DNA of 64,000 bases from Variovorax sp. UMC13 (GTDB lineage Bacteria; Pseudomonadota; Gammaproteobacteria; Burkholderiales; Burkholderiaceae_C). The position numbers and the translations under genes were made by a program. The stretch covers positions 186,001-250,000 of the forward strand of contig NZ_LZZW01000018.1 in NCBI RefSeq assembly GCF_014170375.1. Direction: 5' to 3'. The notes below the pieces were generated by a model. The model searched no databases, was not told the DNA's origin, and saw only the letters and a program-made list of their open reading frames with translations. This document shows, in pieces, positions 44,256 to 57,600 of the stretch; the stretch's first letter is position 1; each line of letters starts with the position of its first letter.

Positions 44256-46922
44256 TCAGCGGATCACGCCCAGCTTGCGCGCGATGGCGACCGCCTGCGT
44301 GCGGCTCTTGGCGTCGAGCTTCATGTTGATGTTGCGCAGGTGGGTGCGCACCGTGCTGTCGGACACGAAGAGCTTCTCGGCCATCGCGTTGTTCGAATAG
44401 CCCTCGGCCAGCAACTGCAGCACCCGGATCTCCTTGCGCGTGAGCGGCTCCTTGTTGCCGTCGGCGCTGGGCGCCTCGACATTCGGCGCGACCATCGGGC
44501 CCAGCACCTGCAGCAGGCGCTGCAGGTACTCGGCCAGGATCGGGTCGCTGCGCCCGTCGGCCGCGCTGCGTTCCTGCGCCGCGGTGGCGTAGCGCTGCAC
44601 CAGCAGGCCCACGGCCGGACCCTCGTCGAGGATCAGGCGCATGAAGCCTTCCTGGCTCGCGGTCTGCAGCACAGCGCCGATCTCCTCCAGGGCCGCGGCC
44701 ACGTCGCCCGCGCGCTGCAGGGCCAGCGCGCGCAGCACGCGCAGCTTGAGCGCGCGGCGGCTGCGCGCGGCGGCGATGGCGGCGTGCAGCTCGGCGTCGA
44801 GCGCAGTGAGCGCGACGCGCGGGTCGCCGAAGCTGATCTCCCAGCGCGCCCGCGCCAGCGCGAGGTAGTCGAGGTCGTGCGCGGGCAGGCGCTGGCGGCG
44901 CTCGCGGTCCCACAGGGCCGGGTCGTCGGCGCGCGCGAGCTCGTCGCGCGAGGCCGGGCCGTTGCCCTGCAGCAGCAGCATGCGCGAGCGTTCGAGCTTG
45001 GCGCCCGCCACCACGCGCGGCAGCTGGCGGTGGTGGCCCAGGTACTCGAGCTCGGTCAGCGCCTGGAAGGCGGCGTCGATGTCGCCGGTGTAGAAGGCGA
45101 TGCGCGAGCGCATCACGTGGCTCAGGATCATGTGGTCGGGCAGGCCCACGTCGCGCGCCAGCGGCAGGTAGACGTTGAGCAGGTGGTCGGCCTGCGGCAG
45201 CTGGTTGGCCTCGTAGACCACGCCCGCGTACAGCACGCCGGCCCAGGCGTTGCCATGGCTGTGGTTGTACGAGACCGCATGGGTGGAGTCGACCGCCATC
45301 CGGAAGCGCGCCGTGGCCTGGCGCAGCCGGCCGCCGTGCAGGTCGAGCATGCCCTCGAGCGACTCGGTGTACATGCGGTTGAAGGCGCTGTTGCCCTGGC
45401 GGCTGCGCGCCGCGTCGAGCAGGCGCTGCGATTCATGCTGGTCGCCCACCACCGAGATGATGTTGGCCATCGCGTTGAGAAGCGCGCTGTCGGCGAAGGG
45501 CAGGCCGGTGGGCAGCCGGGCCAGGCTCTCGCGGCCGGCCTCGTAGGCCTCGTCGTAGCGGTCCTGCATGGCCAGCAGCAGCGGGGTCAGCGTGTGGGCG
45601 CTGGCGCGCACCTCGGGGATGCCGCTCTCGGCGCAGCCCGACTGCTCGAGCTTCTTCATCGCGTCCCAGGGGCCGTAGGTGAAGCAGGCGGCCCAGAGCG
45701 CGATCAGCTGCAGGAAGGGGTGGGCGCGCAGCTGGTGCTCGGGGATGGCCGAGAACCAGCGCGAGAGCATGCGCATGCGGCCCTGCTCGAGGAATTCCTC
45801 GGCGTAGCTGTCGAGCAGCGTGAGCGCGTGCGGATGGTCGCCGCCCTCGATCGCGTGGTCGATCGCGGGCACCGGCCGGCCCTGCGATTCGTACCAGCCC
45901 GAGGCCGCGAGGTGCAGCCGCGCGAGTTCGTCGGGCCGCTCGCGTGCCAGCTGCGCGCGCAGGAAATCGGCGAACAGGCTGTGGTAGCGCCAGGCCGGCG
46001 TGTCGCTGGCCACGGGCGTGAGGAACAGGTTGGAGGCGGCCAGCTGGTCGAGGATGGCGGCGCAGTCGACGCGCGGGTTCAAGGTCTGGCAGACCGAGGC
46101 GTCGAGCTGGCGCAGGATGCTGGTGCGCAGCAGGAAATCGCGGATCTCGCGCGGCTGGTGCGCGAGCACGTCCTCGGCCAGGTAGTCGGCCACCGCGCGG
46201 TCCGAGCCGGAGAAGCGCTCGACGAAGCCGGTCTCGAGGCCGTGCCGCTCCAGCGCCATCGAGGCCAGCCAGATCGCCGCCACCCAGCCCTCGGTCTTGC
46301 GGTGCAGCTGCGACAGCATGTCGGCCGGCAGCGCCTGGCCCGCGCGCTGGCCGAAGAAGGCGCTGGTCTCGTCGATGTTGAAGCGCAGGCGGTCGGTGTC
46401 GATCTCCATCAGCTGGCCGCGCGCGCGCAGCCGGCCCACGCCCAGGTCGGGCAGGCTGCGCGAGCCGATCACGATGCGGCCGCGGCGCGGCAGGTGGTCG
46501 ATGACCTCGCGCACCAGGCCCAGCACCGCGGGCTCCTGCACCACCTCGAAGTCGTCGAGGAACAGCGTGAAGGGCGAGTCGTGCGCGGCCAGCGCGGCCA
46601 CCGCGTCGAAGGGCGCATTGGCCGGCGGCTCGTCCACGCCCAGGCGCTGCACCGCTTCGCCCAGGCAGATCAGGAAGCGCGAGACGTCGTTGTCGGCCCG
46701 GTCGAGCGTGAGCCAGGCGGTGGCCACGCCGTCGGCCTCCATGCGCTGGCGGCTCTGCGCCATGGCCGTGGTCTTGCCGAAGCCCGCGGGCGCGCGCACC
46801 AGGACCAGCTTCACCGCCGCCGCCGCGATCTGTTCGCTGATCGCGGTGCGCAGCACCTGCGTGACGACCACGGCCGGCGGGTTGAGCTTGGTTTCCAGGA
46901 TGCGGGGCGAGGTGGGGGGCAT
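44256..46922 (-). CDS. MalT-like large LuxR-family ATP-dependent transcriptional regulator
   Basis: An 888-residue signal-transducing ATPase regulator (LAL/MalT type). It has a Walker A RAPAGFGKTT (residues 43-52) within an NB-ARC/AAA-like domain, a long helical repeat middle region (TPR-like), and a LuxR helix-turn-helix at the C-terminus (PLTRKEIRVLQLLAEGYSNN then FVSDSTVRTHLRNINMKL). MalT-type proteins bind an inducer and ATP, oligomerise and activate promoters. It is divergent from the thiolase/FadB operon across 285 bp that hold one of the four regulatory palindromes, so it is the best candidate to control the acyl-CoA regulon. Confidence 0.92.
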   Translation of the reverse strand: MPPTSPRILETKLNPPAVVVTQVLRTAISEQIAAAAVKLVLVRAPAGFGKTTAMAQSRQRMEADGVATAWLTLDRADNDVSRFLICLGEAVQRLGVDEPPANAPFDAVAALAAHDSPFTLFLDDFEVVQEPAVLGLVREVIDHLPRRGRIVIGSRSLPDLGVGRLRARGQLMEIDTDRLRFNIDETSAFFGQRAGQALPADMLSQLHRKTEGWVAAIWLASMALERHGLETGFVERFSGSDRAVADYLAEDVLAHQPREIRDFLLRTSILRQLDASVCQTLNPRVDCAAILDQLAASNLFLTPVASDTPAWRYHSLFADFLRAQLARERPDELARLHLAASGWYESQGRPVPAIDHAIEGGDHPHALTLLDSYAEEFLEQGRMRMLSRWFSAIPEHQLRAHPFLQLIALWAACFTYGPWDAMKKLEQSGCAESGIPEVRASAHTLTPLLLAMQDRYDEAYEAGRESLARLPTGLPFADSALLNAMANIISVVGDQHESQRLLDAARSRQGNSAFNRMYTESLEGMLDLHGGRLRQATARFRMAVDSTHAVSYNHSHGNAWAGVLYAGVVYEANQLPQADHLLNVYLPLARDVGLPDHMILSHVMRSRIAFYTGDIDAAFQALTELEYLGHHRQLPRVVAGAKLERSRMLLLQGNGPASRDELARADDPALWDRERRQRLPAHDLDYLALARARWEISFGDPRVALTALDAELHAAIAAARSRRALKLRVLRALALQRAGDVAAALEEIGAVLQTASQEGFMRLILDEGPAVGLLVQRYATAAQERSAADGRSDPILAEYLQRLLQVLGPMVAPNVEAPSADGNKEPLTRKEIRVLQLLAEGYSNNAMAEKLFVSDSTVRTHLRNINMKLDAKSRTQAVAIARKLGVIR

Positions 46923-47101
46923 TGCGGGTGGTTGCAAGAAGAAGGAAAAAGGCGGATCGGGGCCGCGCGCGTCAAGGCGCAGCGGGCAGGGCAGCGGTGT
47001 TTGTAGCGGGCTATCGCCTCGGGTCTTGTCTCCTTGGGCGCAGCGCTTCGGGCCAGGCACCGCGAGGGACCCATTGTGGGGGTCGCCCCGGCGGGGAATT
47101 T

Positions 47102-47118
47102 CCGTCGCTTCCGACGAT
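47102..47118. promoter_or_regulatory. Acyl-CoA regulon palindrome, copy 4 (between the LuxR regulator and thiolase genes)
   Basis: CCGTCGCTTCCGACGAT differs from copy 1 by one base. A -10-like hexamer (TAGACT, 47141-47146) begins 31 bp from its centre. The thiolase ATG is 89 bp after the site. It sits 180 bp from the regulator's start codon, so it might act on both genes. Confidence 0.7.
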
Positions 47119-47207
47119 TTCGCGCTTCGATTCTGCTTTCTAGACTGGCCGCCGACCCACTGAAAAACCCTTGCAGACCGAGGCGATCCGGGCTGCAGCG
47201 CACCGAC

Positions 47208-48413
47208 ATGACCGACGTATTCCTGTATGACCACGTGCGCACGCCGCGCGGCAAGGGCCGCCCCGACGGCGCCCTGCATCCCATCACGCCCGTCCAACTG
47301 GCCGCCCAGGTGCTGCAGGCCCTGCGCGAACGCAACGGGCTGGACCCGACGCAGATCGAGGACGTGGGCCTGGGCGTCGTGATGCCGGTGGGCGAGCAGG
47401 GCGCCGACATCGCGCGCTTCGCGCTGCTGGCCGCGGGCTACGGCGACAGCGTGGGCGGCTACCAGCTCAACCGCTTCTGCACCTCGGCGCTGGACACGCT
47501 CAAGATGGGCTTCGGCCTCGTGGCCTCGGGCCAGGCCGATGCGGTGATCGGCGGCGGCGTGGAGTCGATGTCGCGCGTGCCCATCGGCAGCGACGGCGGC
47601 GCGGTCTACACCGACCCGGCCATCGGCCGGCGCTTCCCCTACATCCCCAACGGCGTCGCGGCCGACCTGATGGCCGCGCTCGACGGCGTGGGCCGCGAAG
47701 ACGTCGACGCCTACGCGGTCGAGAGCCAGCGCCGCGCGGCCCAGGCCCAGGCCGAAGGCCGCTTCGACCGTTCGCTGGTCCCGGTGCGCGACGGGCTCGG
47801 GCGCACCGTGCTGGCGCGCGACGAGGCCAACCGGCCCGGCACCACGATGGCCGACCTCGCCAAGCTCAAGCCGGCCTTCACCGCCGCGGGCGAGCAGGGC
47901 TTCGACGCGATCGTGCTGCAGCGCTACCCGCATCTCGAGCGCGTGCCCCACATCCACACCGGCGGCAATTCCAGCGGCATCGTCGACGGCGCCTGCGCGG
48001 TGCTGCTGGGCAACCGCGCCTACGGCGAGCGCAACGGCCTCAAGCCGCGCGCCCGGCTGGTGGCCGCGGCCTCCTGCGCCGACGAACCGCTGCTGAGCCT
48101 GGGCGGTCCGCTGCCCGTGACCGAGCGCGTGCTCGCGCGCTGCGGCATGGCCATCGGCGACATCGACCTGTTCGAGGTCAACGAGGCCTTCTCGGTGGTG
48201 CCGATGCGCTACGCGCGCCACTTCGGCATCGACCCGGCGCGCATCAATCCCAACGGCGGCGCGATCGCGCTGGGCCATCCGCTGGGCGCGACCGGCGCCA
48301 TCCTGGTCGGCACGCTGCTCGACGAGCTCGAACGCAGCGGCCAGGCGACCGGCCTGGTCACGCTGTGCGCCGCCGCGGGCCAGTCGACCGCGCTGGTGAT
48401 CGAACGGGTCTGA
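47208..48413 (+). CDS. Acetyl-CoA C-acyltransferase (thiolase)
   Basis: A 401-residue thiolase. The nucleophile region reads [14 protein letters not shown], with the conserved Cys; [14 protein letters not shown] and [15 protein letters not shown] provide the His and oxyanion loop, and [16 protein letters not shown] carries the second Cys. All catalytic residues are therefore present. It cleaves 3-ketoacyl-CoA in the last step of beta-oxidation. It is followed after 24 bp by a FadB-like enzyme, the usual partner. Its ribosome site is weak, so the ATG is chosen by family start. Confidence 0.92.
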   Translation: MTDVFLYDHVRTPRGKGRPDGALHPITPVQLAAQVLQALRERNGLDPTQIEDVGLGVVMPVGEQGADIARFALLAAGYGDSVGGYQLNRFCTSALDTLKMGFGLVASGQADAVIGGGVESMSRVPIGSDGGAVYTDPAIGRRFPYIPNGVAADLMAALDGVGREDVDAYAVESQRRAAQAQAEGRFDRSLVPVRDGLGRTVLARDEANRPGTTMADLAKLKPAFTAAGEQGFDAIVLQRYPHLERVPHIHTGGNSSGIVDGACAVLLGNRAYGERNGLKPRARLVAAASCADEPLLSLGGPLPVTERVLARCGMAIGDIDLFEVNEAFSVVPMRYARHFGIDPARINPNGGAIALGHPLGATGAILVGTLLDELERSGQATGLVTLCAAAGQSTALVIERV

Positions 48414-48437
48414 CCCTCTCCTGAAGCCTTCCTCCCC

Positions 48438-52440
<4,003 letters not shown>

Positions 52441-52448
52441 AGCCGCAT

Positions 52449-53065
52449 TCAGGCCGTCGCGGGCTGGCGCGCGAGGAAGGGCGCGATGTTGCGCATCGCG
52501 CGCTCGACATAGGCTTCCTTCTCGCCCACCGGCGCCACGTAGTGCAGGGCGTTGCGGGCCGCGTCCTCGTCTTCGAGCCGCGCGATCAGCCAGGCGGCCA
52601 GGTAATGCGCCGCCAGGCAGCCGCCCGCGGTCGCCACGTTGCCCTTGGCCACGAAGGGCCGGTCCAGCACCTCGATGCCCGCGTCCTGGACCCAGGGCTT
52701 GGTCGTCAGGTCGGTGCAGGCCGGCAGGCCGTCGAGCAGGCCCAGCCTGGCCAGCACCAGCGTGCCCGAGCACTGCGCGCCCAGCAGCTGCCGGGCCGGG
52801 TCGAGCTGCAGCTGCGCCATGAGGGTCGGGTCGGCCACCACGTCGCGCGTGAGCCGGCCGCTGCCGACGATCACCGCATCGGCCGCGCAGGCCTCACGCA
52901 GCGTGGCCTGGGCCTCGACCACGACGCCGTTCATCGAGCGGACGTGGCTGGCGGGGCTGGCGAGCGGACGCGCCAGCCGGGCTTCTGGACGCGGCGCAGG
53001 ATGTTCAGCGCGATGAAGGAGTCGAGTTCGTTGAAGCCTTCGAAGGTGAGGATGGCGATGTGCAT
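52449..53065 (-). pseudogene. DJ-1/PfpI family protein, frameshifted
   Basis: The gene reads MHIAILTFEGFNELDSFIAL from 53065, and the rest of the fold follows in another frame from about 52965 (SPASHVRSMNGVVVEAQATL, then GAQCSGTLVLARLG with the nucleophile Cys). One missing base near 52965, in CGC-TCGCC, explains the shift; restored, the protein is about 205 residues, normal for the family. It is divergent from the MocR-type regulator, so that regulator probably controls or controlled it. A product stopping at the shift would be about 50 residues and non-functional. Confidence 0.85.
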
Positions 53066-53127
53066 GGGGGTGTTCCGGCGAGCGGTCGTGGGTGGAGGGT
53101 TCCGGCATCGTAGGAAGCCCGTTCAAT

Positions 53128-53143
53128 ACAATCAAATAATTGT
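53128..53143. promoter_or_regulatory. Palindromic site between the DJ-1 pseudogene and MocR-type gene
   Basis: ACAAT-N6-ATTGT is a perfect 5-bp inverted repeat in an AT-rich patch, between divergent genes and ending 17 bp before the regulator's ATG. A second near half-site (ATACATTGG) follows. It is a likely operator for the MocR-type protein, and possibly overlaps its promoter. Confidence 0.55.
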
Positions 53144-53160
53144 CATGAATACATTGGTCC

Positions 53161-54495
53161 ATGCCCCACGCCCGCTACAAGTCGCTGGTCGACACCTTCG
53201 CCGCCGAGATCCGTGAGGGCCGCCTCGCGCCCGGCACCCGGCTGCCCACGCACCGCAAGCTGGCGGCGCGCGAAGGCGTGGCGCTGGTCACCGCCACCCG
53301 CGTGTACGCCGAACTCGAGGCCATGGGCCTGGTCAGCGGCGAGACCGGCCGCGGCACCTTCGTGCGCGAAGCCCTGCTGCCGCGCCACCTGGAGATCGAC
53401 CCGTACGCCGTGGCGGCCGACACCACGGACCTGAACTTCAACTATCCCGCGCTGCCCGCCCAGGCCGGCATGCTGCGGGCCGCGCTGCGCCAACTGGCGG
53501 CCACGGGCGACCTGGAATCCTTGTTGCGCTACCAGCCGCACGGCGGTCGCATGTCCGAGCGGTCCGCCGTCGCTCATCACCTCGCGGACCGAGGCCTGGC
53601 GGTGGATGCGGCCCAGGTCGCGATCGTGGGCGGCGCGCAGCACGGCCTGGCGACCACGGCCATGGCGCTGCTCCAGCCCGGCGACGTGGTGGCGGTCGAT
53701 GCCTTGACCTACCCGGGCTTCAAGCTGCTGGCGCAGGCGCAGCACCTCGAGCTGGCGCCGCTGCCCGCGGCCGGCGCGGGACCGGACCTCGATGCGCTGG
53801 AGGCGCTGTGCCGGCGCCGACGCGTGCGCGCCGTCTACGTCATGCCCACGCTGCACAACCCGCTGGGCTGGGTGATGAGCGCCAGCCGCCGCCGGCAGCT
53901 GGTGGCGCTGGCGCGCCGCCATGGCCTGCTGCTCATCGAGGACGCGGCCTACGCCTTCCTCGCCGCCGATCCGCCGCCGCCGCTGGCCGCGCTGGCGCCG
54001 GAGACCACCGTCTACGTCTCGGGCCTGTCGAAGAACGTGGCCACCGGGCTGCGCGTGGGCTTTGTCGCCGCGCCCGCGCCATGGATGCCGAAGATCGAGC
54101 GCGCCATCCGCACCACGACCTGGAACACGCCCGCCGTGATGACGGCCATCGCCTGCGGCTGGCTGGAGGACGGCACGGTGGCGCGGCTCGAAGCCGAGAA
54201 GCGCGAGGACGCGATGCGCCGGCAGGCGATCGCCACCGACGCCCTGGCCGGGCTGCGCTGCGTGCGCCATCCCGCGTCGTACTTCCTGTGGCTCACGCTG
54301 GCCGAGGAGGTGCGGGCCGACCGTGTGGCCAAGGCGCTGCTGGCCGAGCGCATCGCGGTCTCGACGGCCGAACCCTTCGCGACCACCGCGCACGTGCCGC
54401 ATGCCTTGCGCCTGGCGCTGGGGTCGGTCCCGCTGGAAGGCCTGGGGGCGGTGCTGCGGACGGTCCGGCGGGTGATCGAGGGGCAGACGTTCTGA
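53161..54495 (+). CDS. MocR-type (GntR HTH plus aminotransferase-fold) transcriptional regulator
   Basis: A 444-residue regulator. An N-terminal GntR winged helix (LAPGTRLPTHRKLAAREGVA, residues 23-42) is joined to a fold-type-I PLP domain, with the PLP-binding lysine visible in VSGLSKNVATGLRVG. Such proteins sense PLP or an amino compound and regulate a divergent gene. The divergent neighbour is the frameshifted DJ-1 gene. No ribosome site is obvious before ATG 53161, so it may be leaderless. The gene ends 124 bp before the helicase-nuclease. Confidence 0.93.
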   Translation: MPHARYKSLVDTFAAEIREGRLAPGTRLPTHRKLAAREGVALVTATRVYAELEAMGLVSGETGRGTFVREALLPRHLEIDPYAVAADTTDLNFNYPALPAQAGMLRAALRQLAATGDLESLLRYQPHGGRMSERSAVAHHLADRGLAVDAAQVAIVGGAQHGLATTAMALLQPGDVVAVDALTYPGFKLLAQAQHLELAPLPAAGAGPDLDALEALCRRRRVRAVYVMPTLHNPLGWVMSASRRRQLVALARRHGLLLIEDAAYAFLAADPPPPLAALAPETTVYVSGLSKNVATGLRVGFVAAPAPWMPKIERAIRTTTWNTPAVMTAIACGWLEDGTVARLEAEKREDAMRRQAIATDALAGLRCVRHPASYFLWLTLAEEVRADRVAKALLAERIAVSTAEPFATTAHVPHALRLALGSVPLEGLGAVLRTVRRVIEGQTF

Positions 54496-54619
54496 GGCGG
54501 GCGGTATCTTGCGGCATGCCTCGCCTGGCACGCCGGGCAGGGGCCTGGATCTGCACCGTGACGACGACTTGCGCTGAGACACCGCATCGCCAGGCACGGG
54601 AAACCTTTGTCCATGCAAA

Positions 54620-57600
54620 ATGACCCGCATCAATGCATGGAACGAGCGAATGAACGGCCCCGACAACGAAGCGCGAGAAGAAGAAGCAGACCCCCACGCC
54701 GCATCTGAAACGGGCCAGCCGATGTCCTCGACCGGGCCGGTGGCCATCGAGATCGAGGCCGACCCCACGCTCGGCTACGCCTCGATCCAGAACGCCGTGC
54801 CCGTGGTTCGGGCCTTGCGGATCACCAACGGCGGTGCCGAGGCGCTCGAGCAGCTCGAGGTCGCCGTGGCCTGCAACCCGGGCTTCGCCGCTGGCGTCAC
54901 GCTGCGCTTCGAGCGCCTGGCGCCCGGCGAATCGCGCCGCATCTCGCCGCTCGACCTGCAGCCGGACCATGGCTACCTGGCGCAATTGCAGGAGGCCGTG
55001 ACGGCCACCATCGGCGTCACCGTGCGTTCCGGCACGGTGGAACGGGGCCGGGCCAGCCAGGCCGTCCAGGTGCTGGCCTACGATCAGTGGGCCGGCACCC
55101 GGGCCTTGCCCGAACTGCTGGCGGCCTTCTGCATGCCCAACAACCCGGCCGTCGACGTGTGGGTCGGCCAGGCCTCGGCGCTGCTGCGCGAGGCCGAGCA
55201 CGCGCTGTCGATGAACGGCTACCAGTCGAAGAGCCGCGACATCGTCTGGAAGCAGGTCTCCGCCCTCTACAGCACGCTGGCCGCGGCCGGCTTCCACTAT
55301 GCCGAGCCGCCGGCCTCCTTCGGCAGCGACGGCCAGAAGATCCGCACGCCCGATCGCATCCGGGACGCCGGCGTGGCGACCTGCCTCGACCTGGCCATGC
55401 TCTTCGCCTCCTGCTTCGAGCAGGCCGGGCTGCGGCCGGTGGTGCTGATCAGCGAGGGCCATGCCTGGGTCGGCGTCTGGCTGCACCCGACCCGCTTCCC
55501 CGACCCGCTGACCGACGACGTGCAGGCCGTGCGCAAGCGGGTCGACAGCGGCGAACTGCTGGTCTTCGAGACCACGGGCATCGCGCGCCACCACAGCCAG
55601 CGGGCCAGCCTGCGGATCGCGATGGAGTCCGGCGCCGAGCACCTGCGCGACGAGCAGGCCTTCCGCTACGCCATCGACATCCACCGCGCGCGTGAAGTGC
55701 AGATCAAGCCGCTGCCGTCGCGCGCGGCGCCGATCCAGCCTGGCGAGATCGACACCGACGCGCAGCCGACGGCGACGATCGAGCCCATGCCACCGCTGCC
55801 GGCGCTCGATGCCGCCAGCACCGTCATCGACCTGCCGTCCGACGACACGCCCGAAGGGCGGCTGGCGCAATGGAAGTCGCGCCTGCTCGACCTGACGCTG
55901 CGCAACAAGCTGCTGAACTTCAAACCCACGAAGACCACGCTCAAGTTCGTCGCGCCCGAGCTGGCCCGGCTGGAAGACGTGCTGGCCGAGGGCAAGGACT
56001 TCAAGCTGCGCGCCGTGCCCGCGCTCATGGAGGGCGCCGACCCGCGCATGGCGCAGGTCCATGCCAACCGCGGCGGCCGTTCGCCGCTGGACGACATGGC
56101 GCTCCAGGCGCTGGACGACCGCGAGCTGCTGGCGGAGGTCAAGGCCGAGGAGCTCGACGCGCGGCTGCTGGCCATCCACACCGCCGCGCGCACCGGCCTC
56201 GAGGAGGGCGGCGCCAACACGCTCTACCTGGCGATCGGCCTGCTGCGCTGGACCGAGGACGAAAAGTCCGAGCGCCGGAACATGGCGCCCATCCTGCTGG
56301 TGCCGGTCACGCTGCAGCGCCAGTCGGTGCGCTCGGGCTTCCGCCTCACGCGGCACGACGACGAGACCATTGTCAACCCGACCCTGCTGCAGTTCCTCAA
56401 GAGCAGCTTCGAGCTGCGCATTCCCGGGCTCGATGCGCTGCCCAGCGACGAGAAGGGCGTGGACGTCGAGCGCGTGCTGCAGGCCTTCCGCCTGGCCGTG
56501 GCCGAGATCAAGCATTGGGAGGTGCGCGAGGAGGCCTGGCTGGGCCTGTTCTCCTTCACCAAGTACCTGATGTGGAAGGACCTGCAGGACCGCACCGCGC
56601 AGCTCAAGGCCAACCGTGTGGTCCGGCACCTGATCGAGAACCCGGGCCAGCCCTTCGAGCGCGAGGGCGAGGCCGGTGAGTTCGACCGGCTCGACCAGCG
56701 CTTCCAGCCGCAGGACATCCTGGCGCCGCTGCTGTCGGACTCGTCGCAGCTCAAGGCCTTGTGCGCAGTCGACACCGGCCGCGACCTGGTGCTCGAAGGC
56801 CCGCCCGGCACGGGCAAGAGCCAGACCATCACCAACATCATCGCGCACAGCCTCGGCAAGGGAAAGACCGTGCTGTTCGTGTCCGAGAAGATGGCGGCGC
56901 TGTCGGTGGTGCACCGGCGGCTGGAGGCCATCGGCCTCGGGCCTTTCTGCCTCGAGCTGCACTCGTCGAAGTCGAAGAAGTCGGAGGTGCTGCAGCAACT
57001 GGGCATCGCGCTCGATGTGGCGGGCCAGCGCACGACCGAGGACTGGTCGCGCGAGGCCGAGCGGCTGGCGCAGCTGCGGCAGGAACTCAACGGCCTGGTC
57101 GATGCGCTGCACCGGGCCTATCCCAACGGCCTGACGGTCTTCGACGCGATCGGCACCTGCATCGGCGCGTCGGTGAAGGAGCCTTCGGCGATGCCCTGGC
57201 CGGACGCCACGGCGCACCGGCGCGAAGAGCTGGACGCGCTGCGTGAAGTCGCGCGCAGCATGGCGACGCTGGCCGGCGCGATCGGCGACCTGGACACGCA
57301 TCCGCTGCGCCTGGTCGGCATGACCGAATGGAGCCCGACCTGGAGCGACACGCTGTTGGCGGCGAGCCGCCAGCTGGCCAAGCAGGCCGAGACGCTGCAG
57401 GCCCGGGCCGGCGCACTGGCGCCCGTGCTGGGCTTCGACCCGGCCGGCCTGGGCATGGAGGGCCTGGCGCAGCTCGACGCGCTGTCCGACGAGTTGCTGG
57501 CCGCGCCCAAGGTGCCGCTCGGCCTGGCGCGCCAGGCGCACGACAGCGGCGCGCGTGCGCGGGTCGGCGCCCTCGTGCGGCACGGCACGGCACGCGCCGG

